DNA of 64,000 nt, from NCBI GenBank assembly GCA_947501845.1, contig CANMXP010000002.1, positions 496,001 through 560,000 on the forward strand. Reading direction: 5' to 3'. The position numbers and the translations under genes are program-made. Origin of the DNA: an uncultured Flavobacteriaceae bacterium. Its GTDB lineage: Bacteria > Bacteroidota > Bacteroidia > Flavobacteriales > Flavobacteriaceae. Each line of letters opens with the position of its first letter. The stretch's first letter is position 1. The notes beneath the pieces were generated by a model that worked only from the letters and a program-made list of their open reading frames with translations, did no database searches and was not told the DNA's origin. Positions 9,225 through 18,332 of this stretch are shown here, in pieces.

Positions 9225-10187
9225 ATGAATAAGTTCTCATCATTATTTGTAATTCTAATGTGTTTAGCCTTTAATTTAGCAGTAGCACAAAACACTCCAT
9301 TTAAAACAATTAAAATTAATGAAGGTTCTGGCTCCTTTCTAATGCTGGGTGGCATAGGTCATGAAAACGATACTATTACCGTTTATTATCATAAGCCTAA
9401 AAACTTCGCCTCAAAATCTAAGATTTTAATGGTTATTCCTGGATCTGGAAGAAATGGGGATAGCTATAGAGACTCCTGGGTGGAAGCATCTGAAAAACAT
9501 AGTGTTTTGATTATATCACCTTCATACCCTAAAAAAGATTATTCTTATCTAGCATATCAATTGGGCGGTATTGTTAAGGACCGAGACATTAGGCATGCTT
9601 TTACTTTCATAAAAAACACGAATCAAGTTGTCATGGATGAGGAAAAAGCAATCTTTGAATATAGAGCTGATGAGCAACAATGGATTTATCCCGACTTTGA
9701 TCGCCTTTTTATGTGTGTTAAAAACGTGGTAAAATCGAAACAAAACAAATATGATGTATTTGGTCATTCTGCTGGCGGACAAATATTACATCGTTTTGTT
9801 TTAACACGTCCACACTCTATGGCTGATCGTATTTTAGCATCGAATGCAGGCTCCTATACTTTACCTAATGATGAACTCAATTATCCTTATGGTATTAAGA
9901 ATGTAAATGTGAACTTAAAAGAGTCATTTAAAAAACGTTTAGTAATATTTTTAGGTGAGTTGGATAATGCCAATGGAAATGGCGGGATACTTCTTAGGTC
10001 TAAAACAACCGACAAACAAGGGACACATAGATTAGCACGAGGGAAGTATTTTTATCACTATGGTAAAAAAAAGGCTAAAAACGAACATTGCAAGTTTAAT
10101 TGGAAATTAAAAATCATTCCTAATATAGGTCATAATCAAAGAAAAATGGCTCAAGCTGCTTCATTGTATCTTTATGGCAATGACTGA
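9225..10187 (+). CDS. Secreted alpha/beta hydrolase
   Basis: 320 residues with a signal peptide (1-21, LAVAQN). The nucleophile elbow is GHSAGG with Ser182, an oxyanion-type IPGSGRNGDS lies at 71-80, and a late PNIGHNQ could supply the catalytic His. It resembles secreted hydrolases or PHB-depolymerase-like proteins, but I cannot assign a substrate. It stands alone on the plus strand between a two-component operon and a GNAT gene. Confidence 0.75.
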   Translation: MNKFSSLFVILMCLAFNLAVAQNTPFKTIKINEGSGSFLMLGGIGHENDTITVYYHKPKNFASKSKILMVIPGSGRNGDSYRDSWVEASEKHSVLIISPSYPKKDYSYLAYQLGGIVKDRDIRHAFTFIKNTNQVVMDEEKAIFEYRADEQQWIYPDFDRLFMCVKNVVKSKQNKYDVFGHSAGGQILHRFVLTRPHSMADRILASNAGSYTLPNDELNYPYGIKNVNVNLKESFKKRLVIFLGELDNANGNGGILLRSKTTDKQGTHRLARGKYFYHYGKKKAKNEHCKFNWKLKIIPNIGHNQRKMAQAASLYLYGND

Positions 10188-10571
10188 CAAATTATTTGTT
10201 TGTTAGAAAAAAAACCGTAAACGGTCTGCCCTACTATTTAAAGGACATTTCAATAATGATATGTTTTAAGCCTCCTTTAATAACTTCTGCATGCCATCAT
10301 ATTTCAACTTTTTCTATGATTAAAATCTACAAAAAGCTCTTGAATATAAACTAATGTATCCTAATGCCTAGGATAGGAATAAGCAAAAACCTCTCCGACT
10401 ATTATTCCCAGATCAATAGTAACAAAACACCTGTTTGGATTTATCTTGTAGAGTCTTGTTAGATAATTACAAACAGGTGTTTGCTCCAGTTTTCTTGATA
10501 TTCTGGTGCAGCGTATACTTAATTGTTTCGTATATCTTCCAAATTGTTTTCCTGACAGCTCATCATCTTCA
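10188..10571. other. Intergenic region with a 13-bp perfect inverted repeat
   Basis: No convincing gene is seen. AAACACCTGTTTG (10425-10437) is repeated in inverted orientation at 10470-10482 with a 32-bp loop. A 72-codon minus-strand frame (10361-10579) spans it but overlaps the GNAT gene end and has no recognisable similarity. The inverted repeat may be a remnant of an insertion or a structured 3' region. Confidence 0.45.
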
Positions 10572-10991
10572 TCATTCATCTTTTTCTACAATCACATATT
10601 GAATTCCTCCTTTAACAAATTGTTTGTCAGTTTGTTTAAAATGAAACTTTTCATAAAAAGCTGTTTTGTTCACTCTGGCATTACACCATAATTTTTGATA
10701 GCCTTCTTTTTTCGCAATTTCAATGATATGCTTCAATAAAACCGTACCATAACCACGGCCTTGATATTCTTTAAGGGTTGCAAATTTTCTAAATTGGATC
10801 TCTTTACTTCCTCCAAATAAGGATACTACAGAAACAATTTTATCATCTACAAATAAACCAAAATGTTTGCCGAACATGTCATTTTTTAATTGAACATAAT
10901 TTATGGGCTTATCAGACCACATAACTACATGACGAATTGGCCAAGTTTCGAAGGCTTCAATTTGCCTAATGTTAAAATTGTTAGGTGCCAT
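10572..10991 (-). CDS. GNAT family N-acetyltransferase
   Basis: 139 residues. The acetyl-CoA pyrophosphate loop is visible as EYQGRGYGTVLLKHI (R/Q-x-x-G-x-G/A type, residues about 73-87), with preceding beta strands EIQFRKFATL and a C-terminal strand VVEKDE. The KTAFYEKFHFKQT segment is the usual GNAT tail. The acyl acceptor is unknown. It is 12 bp downstream of the amidohydrolase gene and may be cotranscribed. Confidence 0.85.
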   Translation of the reverse strand: MAPNNFNIRQIEAFETWPIRHVVMWSDKPINYVQLKNDMFGKHFGLFVDDKIVSVVSLFGGSKEIQFRKFATLKEYQGRGYGTVLLKHIIEIAKKEGYQKLWCNARVNKTAFYEKFHFKQTDKQFVKGGIQYVIVEKDE

Positions 10992-11003
10992 GATTTTTCA
11001 TTA

Positions 11004-12530
11004 TTAAATGGTCATATAGACCAACATATCCCAGATTAGTTTTGCATGCATCTGTACGCTCTTTCTTCTATCTTTTATTTTTTCTTGCACACCCTCTAAA
11101 TACCCTTTATTCAAATAAACACCATTGTTTACAACACCAACAATACTACTTGTATTTTTAATATCTAACATTGGATTTTTAGACAAAATAACGAGGTCTG
11201 CAATTTTATTTTGTTCTACAGTGCCATATAAATAATGTAAGTTATAATATTTAGCTGGATTTAATGTGGCACAACGTAGTACTTCAAAGTTTGACAATCC
11301 TGCTTTGGATAGCTCAATAAGTTCTTCATGAAGGGATGCTCCAGGTAATTCTGGCACATCAGAACCTGCTAATATATTAACCCCACGTTTAGCAGCTTGT
11401 CCCGTAATTTCAAGACCCTTTAGATAAAAGTCTTTATAGGTTTTCCTTCCTAAAGAAGAGGTGTCCTCTTGAATGGTTCCGTCAAGGTCTTCAAAAGAGA
11501 GTATTCTTAAAATAGGGTTAATATGGTCATATCTTTCACGAAATGCTTTATCCTCGGCATAAGCATCTGCTTTTCTGGTTAAATGTGTTGGGCAATACCA
11601 TGTGTTATTTTTAATAAATGTATCAAACGTTTTATATAACATGATAGTATCATGTTCTACTAACATCCTTTTTCTAAGTTCAGTATTGTCTCGACCTTTC
11701 GGGTTTTTGTCATCTCTAAGTTCTTCTGAACCTTTAAAACTGTCCCAAATAAAAAAACGAGCATGTTCCATTGTTTTCATGCCAGAATTTGAAGCATCAA
11801 CTGCACTCACTCTTAATGGTTTATGCCCTGAAACTTCAACACCTACTTTATTAGATTCATCCATTAATGCAAAAAATGCCTCTTTAGGAATGTTGTTATA
11901 TACTTTAATTAAAGTAACCCCTTTTTGATTAAGAAATTGAACCAATTTTTTAGCATCTTCGGGAGTGGCACAATTAAAAAAATCTGGGGAATTTTTAAAC
12001 ATAGGGCTCGGACCTTCAACAGCAAAGCTTGAAAATCCATGCGTTTCAGGACCAATTATTTTCTCAGCAAGAACTTGATTGTTCCATTTTTTGATTCTTT
12101 CTTGTGAACCTGCAAAAGGATTTCTTTCATTATAGGCCCCCATTAAATCTCTAACATGTGTGACCCCATGACGTATAAATTCTGGATAATCAATATGTGG
12201 AGCTTGCTTAAAAAGGTGGGCATGCATATCCCACAGTCCACTTATTATAAATTTACTGGAACCATCGATTATTTTAGTTTTATCCTTTGAAAACTCAATA
12301 GCATCACTGGAAATTCTTGTAATGACATTTTCTTGAATTAAAATATTTTTATTTTCGAGTATGGAATCTGTTGTTACATCAACGATATTAGCATTCTTTA
12401 TAAGAATACGCGCTTCTTTTTGTTGGGGAGGCTTAATGGTCTTAAAAGGATAAATGGTAAAACAAGTAAACAGTAGGAGTACGAAAAGAATAAAATAACC
12501 TAGAAGTTTTAATATTTTTTTGATTGACAT
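11004..12530 (-). CDS. Membrane-anchored amidohydrolase (imidazolonepropionase-like)
   Basis: 508 residues with an N-terminal membrane anchor (8-26). Metal-binding HxH is at 103-105 in DMHAH; further ligands are likely the His in EVSGHKPL and in MEHARFF, and the Asp in LAGSDVPELPG. The C-terminal beta sandwich returns with IADLVILSKNPMLDIKNT. This is the PF01979 branch often annotated as imidazolonepropionase-like hydrolases, acting on amide or cyclic amide bonds in the periplasm. Its C-terminal half resembles that of the fusion protein at 14140-17043. Confidence 0.82.
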   Translation of the reverse strand: MSIKKILKLLGYFILFVLLLFTCFTIYPFKTIKPPQQKEARILIKNANIVDVTTDSILENKNILIQENVITRISSDAIEFSKDKTKIIDGSSKFIISGLWDMHAHLFKQAPHIDYPEFIRHGVTHVRDLMGAYNERNPFAGSQERIKKWNNQVLAEKIIGPETHGFSSFAVEGPSPMFKNSPDFFNCATPEDAKKLVQFLNQKGVTLIKVYNNIPKEAFFALMDESNKVGVEVSGHKPLRVSAVDASNSGMKTMEHARFFIWDSFKGSEELRDDKNPKGRDNTELRKRMLVEHDTIMLYKTFDTFIKNNTWYCPTHLTRKADAYAEDKAFRERYDHINPILRILSFEDLDGTIQEDTSSLGRKTYKDFYLKGLEITGQAAKRGVNILAGSDVPELPGASLHEELIELSKAGLSNFEVLRCATLNPAKYYNLHYLYGTVEQNKIADLVILSKNPMLDIKNTSSIVGVVNNGVYLNKGYLEGVQEKIKDRRKSVQMHAKLIWDMLVYMTI

Positions 12531-12621
12531 ATTATAGTTGCTTAATAATTTTTGAAGGCTCTTTAGTTTTAAGACGATAATAGACTAAAATTGTAACAAG
12601 GTTATTTTTATATAAAACTTA

Positions 12622-12655
12622 AAAAGCGATTTGAATTGAATTTCAAATCGCTTTT
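12622..12655 (-). terminator. Terminator of the SnoaL/SRPBCC operon
   Basis: A 14-bp perfect stem (AAAAGCGATTTGAA with its complement) and six-base loop, with A/T tracts on both sides. It lies 52 bp beyond the stop of the SRPBCC gene and before the amidohydrolase gene, so it separates the two transcription units and could also act in the other direction. Confidence 0.8.
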
Positions 12656-12707
12656 AATAAAAACTTGTAAAAATTATAGAATTTTTAAAAATTAGAAAAT
12701 AAAAAAA

Positions 12708-13151
12708 TTAGTTTTCGACATATAGTTTAAGTCCATTTAAAAAAAGCTTAATCCCCTTATTAGACTGTCTTTTTATTATAAGCGTATCTAATATTTTACC
12801 AAAAAAACCAAATTTAACCGTATAATTCATAACCTGCTTTACCTTCACCTTGCCCCATTGATTTTCAAAGGAATATATGTGGTTTAAACGATGTACAGGA
12901 AATGAACAAGCTGTTAATTCGTATGCTAAAGTCTTATTGGGTATAGAAATTGTGCATTTTTCATCAAACCAATTCTTGCCATCCTTCATGCTTACTTTTC
13001 TTTTAGCACCTACCCCATTTTTAGACTTTGACAATATGGTACATTTTTCTACTGTTGGATCATACTTATCTAATTCATCAATATTAGAAAGCGCATCCCA
13101 TATTTTTTCTATCGGTGCATTTATTTGTATTTCGTTATTTAATGTTGCCAT
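12708..13151 (-). CDS. SRPBCC family protein (polyketide cyclase/START-like)
   Basis: 147 residues with the START-like opening EIQINAPIEKIWDALSNIDELDKYDP and later LAYELTACSFPVHRLNHIYSFE strands (only short parts quoted here for reference: IEKIWDAL, HIYSFE). SRPBCC proteins have a hydrophobic cavity and act as ligand binders or cyclase-like enzymes. It lies 23 bp downstream of the SnoaL-like gene and shares the HxlR-controlled promoter region, pointing to a small detoxification or redox-responsive operon. Confidence 0.8.
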   Translation of the reverse strand: MATLNNEIQINAPIEKIWDALSNIDELDKYDPTVEKCTILSKSKNGVGAKRKVSMKDGKNWFDEKCTISIPNKTLAYELTACSFPVHRLNHIYSFENQWGKVKVKQVMNYTVKFGFFGKILDTLIIKRQSNKGIKLFLNGLKLYVEN

Positions 13152-13174
13152 AATTACAAGTGGGTTTTTAATAA

Positions 13175-13537
13175 TTAGTTTAGTTCTTTCCTAAACTCCT
13201 CGGCATCATAATAAATCTTTATATCCTGAATTTTACCATCCGTGATTTCATACCACTCGTTCATGTCTAATTCAATGGTTTTTCCAGATGGCATAGCCAC
13301 TTTCATTACTACCTGAGTGATTACAAAGTTTCCAGATTCTACGGCTTTTTGTATTTCCATACCACGTATCATAGGCATAAAACCTTCATTTAGCTTAGCA
13401 AAACCTTCAAGGCCATTAACTTGGTCTACAGGACCAGTAAATGTAACATCTTGAGATACGACGTCTTTCCAAGAGTCTGTTCCAGACATTAAGCCTTGTC
13501 CGAAGGCTTGAAATACTTTCATTGGTGTTTTTTCCAT
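13175..13537 (-). CDS. SnoaL-like / NTF2-like protein
   Basis: 120 residues, alpha+beta cone fold pattern: an N-terminal helix, then VTFTGPVDQVNGLEGFAKL and a C-terminal sheet with ELDMNEWYEITDGKIQDIKIYYD, of which NEWYEITDGKIQDIKIY is the diagnostic part for ketosteroid-isomerase-like proteins. First gene of a two-gene operon with the SRPBCC protein, divergent from the HxlR regulator. Specific ligand unknown. Confidence 0.78.
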   Translation of the reverse strand: MEKTPMKVFQAFGQGLMSGTDSWKDVVSQDVTFTGPVDQVNGLEGFAKLNEGFMPMIRGMEIQKAVESGNFVITQVVMKVAMPSGKTIELDMNEWYEITDGKIQDIKIYYDAEEFRKELN

Positions 13538-13560
13538 TGTTTTTGTTTTAATATTATAAA

Positions 13561-13616
13561 TTTAACTTGCTTTTCCGAAGCTAAAATATAAATTAACTTC
13601 GAAAAAGCAAGTTAAA
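13561..13616. promoter_or_regulatory. Large inverted-repeat operator between HxlR and its target operon
   Basis: Two 20-bp arms (13561-13580 and 13597-13616) are inverted copies with a single mismatch, separated by 16 bp. The core is TTTAACTTGC on one side and GCAAGTTAAA on the other. The site lies in the divergent intergenic region, upstream of both the HxlR gene and the SnoaL/SRPBCC operon, so it is very probably the HxlR-dimer operator controlling both. Confidence 0.75.
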
Positions 13617-13631
13617 AAACACTAAAATTTT

Positions 13632-13639
13632 TATCTTTG
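13632..13639 (+). promoter_or_regulatory. -7 promoter box of the HxlR gene
   Basis: TATCTTTG matches TANNTTTG and ends 4 bases before the ATG at 13644, so the mRNA leader would be extremely short or absent. It lies 16 bp beyond the inverted-repeat operator, placing the operator over the -33 region, which suits repression by the regulator itself. Confidence 0.55.
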
Positions 13640-13643
13640 CGCC

Positions 13644-14054
13644 ATGAAGATACGTTCACACTGCCCTATCAACTTTACTTTAGAACATATTGGAGACAAG
13701 TGGTCTCTACTTATTTTAAGGGATCTTATGTTTAAAGAAAAACGGCATTACAACGAATTTTTAGAGTCTGACGAAAAGATCTCAACCAGTGTTCTTGGTG
13801 ACAGATTAAGGATGCTTGAAGAAAATGGCATCATCTTAAAGGAGCAGGACGATGTAAAAAAATCGCGTATAAAATATAGCCTCACTAAAAAAAGTTTGGG
13901 CATGCTCCCTATACTTATTGAAATGATTATATGGGGTGGTTTTAATGATGATAAAACAGAGGCGGGAAAAGATTTCCTAGAACAAGCTACTAAAAACAGA
14001 GATCAACTTATTTCTTCGATTAGGAAAAAAATTGAAAAGGATCATTTTTCATAA
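13644..14054 (+). CDS. HxlR family transcriptional regulator
   Basis: 136 residues of winged-helix type. The N-terminal Cys7 followed by P and then IGDKWSLLILRDLMF is the HxlR/MarR-like signature, with RYNEF-equivalent RHYNEFL and a wing near KKSRIKYSLT. In the family the N-terminal Cys often senses quinones, aldehydes or oxidants. It is divergent from the SnoaL/SRPBCC operon with a strong palindrome in between, which indicates direct regulation of that operon. Confidence 0.9.
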   Translation: MKIRSHCPINFTLEHIGDKWSLLILRDLMFKEKRHYNEFLESDEKISTSVLGDRLRMLEENGIILKEQDDVKKSRIKYSLTKKSLGMLPILIEMIIWGGFNDDKTEAGKDFLEQATKNRDQLISSIRKKIEKDHFS

Positions 14055-14139
14055 CGCATAGTTTTTTAATGTATTTAGACGTAAGGCATTGGGCTATATA
14101 CATAGCACATTTCCACTTATCCTTTTTAGCTTATCCTTC

Positions 14140-17043
14140 TTAACGTTTTACAGCATTATAACTAGCTACTTCTTCTAAAAATTCATCTAATTTGGCTTTG
14201 TTCAACCATGTGCCTTTTAACATAACCCCATCTATACTTCTAGTATTTTTTATATCCTCTAATGGATTTTTATTTAGTAATACTAAATTGGCATTTTTAC
14301 CTTCAGTTATGGTTCCTTCCATAGAAATAATATTTAAATATCTAGAGGCATTTACGGTACTAGCTTTAAGTATTTCATAAGGTGTTAAACCAGATTCTTG
14401 CAAAAATTCGAATTCTTTATGAATTGAAAAACCAGGAACCACCATACCAAAGGTGTCACTTCCAGTAAGCAAAGGTACTTGGTGTTCGTTTAATATTTTA
14501 GTGAACTTTTTCATCCAGATAAAGAATTTTTTAAAAAATTCATCAGAATCAATTCCAACAATTTTTTTACCCATCAATTCAGCTCTGTAATGATTTTTTT
14601 CGGTTAGGTATTTTTCGTATTCACCCCGTGTTAAATAATTAGACTCTGGATGCTTTTTTAGTTCAGCAAATTTCTCCTCATCAAAATACTCCAAAATCAT
14701 TTCAAAAATGACTAAGGTAGGTGCCACGTAAAGACCACTTTCTTTAATTTGTTCTGCCGCTTTGTTTAAGTAATCAATATCATTGACTAAGATTTTAGAG
14801 TTTTCAAAATTATCTACTTTCTCATATACATTACCTTCTTGAAATATGTAAATAAACTCTTCAACGTGCTCAACAGACTTCATTCTAAGCGAATATTCTA
14901 AAGGTAAATTATGTTGACCATGACCAATCACTGTAACACGGTGTTTGTATGCTTCATCAAGCAGTTTCAAGTAGTTTTCTTTTGGAATGTCAACCCCATC
15001 ACCAATTTTTAAAAAATCGTATTTTTTCTCTTTGTGTTCTTTAACAATGCGTTTTATATCTTCAAACGTCTTTAATTGGTCATAACCCAAATAAGGTCCT
15101 GTGGTAAAATAGTTTGGCCCGAATATCTCCCCTCTTAAGGTTTTCTCGCGAATACCTACATGATCCTGTCCTCCATACTCTGCCATATTTCTAGCAGTTG
15201 TTATACCATTGGCTATTAATAATTTAAATTCATTTTCTATAGGACTGGTATTATCTCGCCAATGGTAATGCATTTCAGATAAGCCAGGTATTAAATATTT
15301 ACCTGTTCCGTCTATAGTTGTATGCACTTTATATGTTGTCTTGGTTGCATGAGGTTCTATGCTAGCTATTTTTCCATCAACAATAACCACTCTTTGGTTT
15401 TTCAATACAGTGTCTTTATCCATGGGTATAACATTCACATTTTCAAATGCTATGGTATTAGAGTGTTTATTCAACCATTTATTTTTTGTTGAAAGCTGCC
15501 TTGAACTAATGTTTGTGTTAACTGATAATATGTTATCCTTTAAAATCAAGCCTACCATATTAAAATAGGTCTGATAATTAATAGGCGTATCGCCTTCTAC
15601 ATGATTTTTAAAGAATTCACCAACTGACGGATAAGTCATTTTTGTAATTTCATCCAGTAAATTGTCGTCTACAAATGGCGTGTCTTTTCCATATTTTTTT
15701 GTAAGCGCTTTCATGAGTGACAACAAACCTCTTTCTCCCTGACTTTCATGTCTTATTAAAATATCTAAGCACATCCCAATTAATGCCCCTTTTTGGTATA
15801 CATTCGGATAGTTTTTACTGTAAGGGTCTTTAAGAATATTTTCGCTCATTATTGTAACACTTATACTATCATTATATCGTTTTGAACGCTGAATTTTTTT
15901 TGTAATGACATTATAGAATTGCTGTTCGGTAACAAGGCTCTGGTCTATTTGAAATAGCTTTGAGAAATATTCGGTAACGCCTTCATAAAGCCATAAGTGT
16001 TTTGAAAAACTTGGATTGTTATAATTAAAATCATGTATGTCTTCAGAATGAATATTTAATGGGGTTATAATATGAAAGAATTCATGAGCCATAAAGTAGT
16101 TTAAATCATCATAAAGTTCTTTTTTATCTGTGTTTTCAGGTAGGACCATGACCGTTGAAGTATGGTGTTCGAGAGCCCCATAGTCTTTTGGTGCGATATT
16201 TATACCATCAAAAAAATAAATTTGTACATCGTACCTAGGAGTCGTTTTAAAGTCTTTTAAATAATTTATTTGCGAACGCATGGTCTCCTCGATGGTTTCC
16301 TTAATTTCTTTCGCTGTATAAATACCGTTGGGAGAATATATGCTGACAACAATTTTAGTATTGTTAATTTTAAACTCTTCAATATCAATATTTCCATACA
16401 TCATCGGATTATCAATTAAATCGAAATAACGAGAAGCAGAGAATTTATTTGTAAATGTTTGGTTATTCGTGTTTTTTGTGGTTGACTCTAATTTTAACGC
16501 TGTTGCATATTTGTAGCTATCTGGCGCAATGACTTCTAAGTGATAATTACTATTTCCTAAACCGTCAAAATATCCTATAAAACCATGAAGGTTTAATACA
16601 TAATTATCGGGATCTATATTTGTACCTGCTGGAAATTGAGGGATATTTTCAAAGTCTTTTTCTTTAAGATCGTAAGTATCGTTAATCTGGTAGGTTATTT
16701 GAGCTAGCTTTTTCGCATTATTAATTTTCCATGAATTTGCATCTATTTGCGAAACCGAAATTTCTTTTCCTTTTTTGTCTAAAGCTTTAAAATTCTCTAC
16801 AAATCTGCCAAAATCACTAATAGTATAGGTACCTTGAACGACTCTTGGAAGTCTGTATATTACCGTTTTTGTTTTTATTTTACTCAGATTAATGGTAACG
16901 GGAACTTTATCGTTAATCACACGGGTTAAATCTACAGAGCTAGAAATTAAGAGATTGTTGTTTATATCTTGACTTAGTCTCTTTGTTGTACTAAACCCTT
17001 GAAATAGCATTAGAAATAGTACAATTTGAATAAAATTTTTCAC
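14140..17043 (-). CDS. Bifunctional M61 peptidase-amidohydrolase fusion, secreted
   Basis: 967 residues starting at a GTG (17041-17043) that keeps an intact signal peptide. The N-terminal half is an M61 glycyl-aminopeptidase-like module: zinc motif H320-E-x-x-H324 in AHEFFHIITPLN and third ligand Glu354 in YEGVTEYF. The C-terminal half (about 530-960) is an amidohydrolase with H592-x-H594 (EMHYHWRD), GHGQHNL, and GSDTFG near the end. Both active sites look complete. The pairing suggests that a peptide end is first released and then a cyclic or amide product is opened in the periplasm. It could also be one enzyme with an inert half. Confidence 0.82.
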   Translation of the reverse strand: MKNFIQIVLFLMLFQGFSTTKRLSQDINNNLLISSSVDLTRVINDKVPVTINLSKIKTKTVIYRLPRVVQGTYTISDFGRFVENFKALDKKGKEISVSQIDANSWKINNAKKLAQITYQINDTYDLKEKDFENIPQFPAGTNIDPDNYVLNLHGFIGYFDGLGNSNYHLEVIAPDSYKYATALKLESTTKNTNNQTFTNKFSASRYFDLIDNPMMYGNIDIEEFKINNTKIVVSIYSPNGIYTAKEIKETIEETMRSQINYLKDFKTTPRYDVQIYFFDGINIAPKDYGALEHHTSTVMVLPENTDKKELYDDLNYFMAHEFFHIITPLNIHSEDIHDFNYNNPSFSKHLWLYEGVTEYFSKLFQIDQSLVTEQQFYNVITKKIQRSKRYNDSISVTIMSENILKDPYSKNYPNVYQKGALIGMCLDILIRHESQGERGLLSLMKALTKKYGKDTPFVDDNLLDEITKMTYPSVGEFFKNHVEGDTPINYQTYFNMVGLILKDNILSVNTNISSRQLSTKNKWLNKHSNTIAFENVNVIPMDKDTVLKNQRVVIVDGKIASIEPHATKTTYKVHTTIDGTGKYLIPGLSEMHYHWRDNTSPIENEFKLLIANGITTARNMAEYGGQDHVGIREKTLRGEIFGPNYFTTGPYLGYDQLKTFEDIKRIVKEHKEKKYDFLKIGDGVDIPKENYLKLLDEAYKHRVTVIGHGQHNLPLEYSLRMKSVEHVEEFIYIFQEGNVYEKVDNFENSKILVNDIDYLNKAAEQIKESGLYVAPTLVIFEMILEYFDEEKFAELKKHPESNYLTRGEYEKYLTEKNHYRAELMGKKIVGIDSDEFFKKFFIWMKKFTKILNEHQVPLLTGSDTFGMVVPGFSIHKEFEFLQESGLTPYEILKASTVNASRYLNIISMEGTITEGKNANLVLLNKNPLEDIKNTRSIDGVMLKGTWLNKAKLDEFLEEVASYNAVKR

Positions 17044-17132
17044 TTAAATATTGAATTAATTGTTAATCTATGTTGCAAAGATTCACTTTTGTAAAAGGTT
17101 TTAGCAATTTATAAAAATTATCAAGTCCCATT

Positions 17133-18254
17133 TTACGTAATTGGGACATTTCCTCCTTTATTGTTTTTAAATTGAGTTGGTGTAATCCCTGTTTCTTTTT
17201 TAAAAATTCTGTAAAAACTACTTTTAGAATTAAATCCACAAGTTTCCGCAATTCCAGTAATAGAATACTTATCGTAATCGCTTGATACCAATCTTTTTTT
17301 GGCCTCTTCGATTCGGTATTTATTTATTAAATCATAGAATGAGATTTCCATCATATCGTTAATTACAGCTGAAAGTTTTCGGTCTGAAGTACCCAAACGG
17401 TCTGCCAATACACTTAATGTTAAACCTGATTGCAAATATGGTTTATCTGTATTTAAGCTATGTTCTAGTTTTTCATGAAGTGCTCTTAATTCTGAAGTGT
17501 TTACTTCTCTAGTACTCGTGTTCTTATTGGTGAGAAAATCGGGGAGAAATATGGTAGATTGTGTTAAACCATAATACCCTAAATAAATCATTGAAGCCAC
17601 CAAAACTACAACTGTTATATAACCAAGTTCGGCTGGGTTTAGGTTAAACCACATGGCTAAGAATACCAGAATTAAATCTAGAATAATGATTATAATAAAA
17701 CAAAACAGAAAATTTCTAATCCATAAAAAGTCTCTTGCTCTAAGGTTTGAATATTGATGCTTCAAATTATCTTTTGAAGTGAAGAACAGACGGATTGACA
17801 ACATTAAATAAACAAGACTAATTAAATCTAAAACCAGACCTTGGTTTATGGTCTTATCAATTAATTTAACGTGTTCAAATACTTCTTTTTCCGCTAAATG
17901 ATTGACCACCGATGGTAAAATATAAATAATTAGATATATTAGAAACGGAGTAAAGTGAATCAGGTTTTTTTTAACCAATGATTTATAAGGTTGAAAAATA
18001 GATTTTATATAGATAAAAATTAGAGGTGCTAAAAATATTCTTACGCCATTAGCAAATATGAATGAAATAATGTAGAGTAAATCCATGTCATGCAATTTCG
18101 CATAAAAATGAATTAAGGATATAAAAATAAAGGTCCACATAACAATAAGAATTTTATGTGGCGCTTGTTTTGCTTTAATTTTTAATAAACCTAATAAAAC
18201 AAGTGTATTAAGAGTGAGTCCTGTTATAATTATAAAATCTATTATTAGTTTCAT
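17133..18254 (-). CDS. AraC family regulator with membrane-embedded N-terminus
   Basis: 373 residues. Residues 1-230 contain about six to seven hydrophobic spans, and residues 265-373 form an AraC/XylS domain with the signature GFNSKSSFYRIFKKETGITP. This layout (membrane sensor fused to AraC) is common in Bacteroidota. It lies between the peptidase-amidohydrolase gene and a dienelactone-hydrolase-like gene, all on one strand, so it may control either. A similar regulator is encoded at 23116-24201. Confidence 0.88.
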   Translation of the reverse strand: MKLIIDFIIITGLTLNTLVLLGLLKIKAKQAPHKILIVMWTFIFISLIHFYAKLHDMDLLYIISFIFANGVRIFLAPLIFIYIKSIFQPYKSLVKKNLIHFTPFLIYLIIYILPSVVNHLAEKEVFEHVKLIDKTINQGLVLDLISLVYLMLSIRLFFTSKDNLKHQYSNLRARDFLWIRNFLFCFIIIIILDLILVFLAMWFNLNPAELGYITVVVLVASMIYLGYYGLTQSTIFLPDFLTNKNTSTREVNTSELRALHEKLEHSLNTDKPYLQSGLTLSVLADRLGTSDRKLSAVINDMMEISFYDLINKYRIEEAKKRLVSSDYDKYSITGIAETCGFNSKSSFYRIFKKETGITPTQFKNNKGGNVPIT

Positions 18255-18332
18255 ACGACTTCAATTAAAACAAACCTACAAAAGAAATTCATACTAAATT
18301 TGAAGTTTTCCTTTAAAACTTAGGATATAAAC

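Noticed and set aside
10361-10579. 72-codon minus-strand frame between the hydrolase and the GNAT gene
   Set aside because: It overlaps the GNAT gene end, shows no recognisable motif, and is better explained by the 13-bp inverted repeat region.
17063-17251. 62-codon frame at the end of the AraC gene
   Set aside because: It overlaps the AraC DNA-binding domain in another frame and has no independent support.
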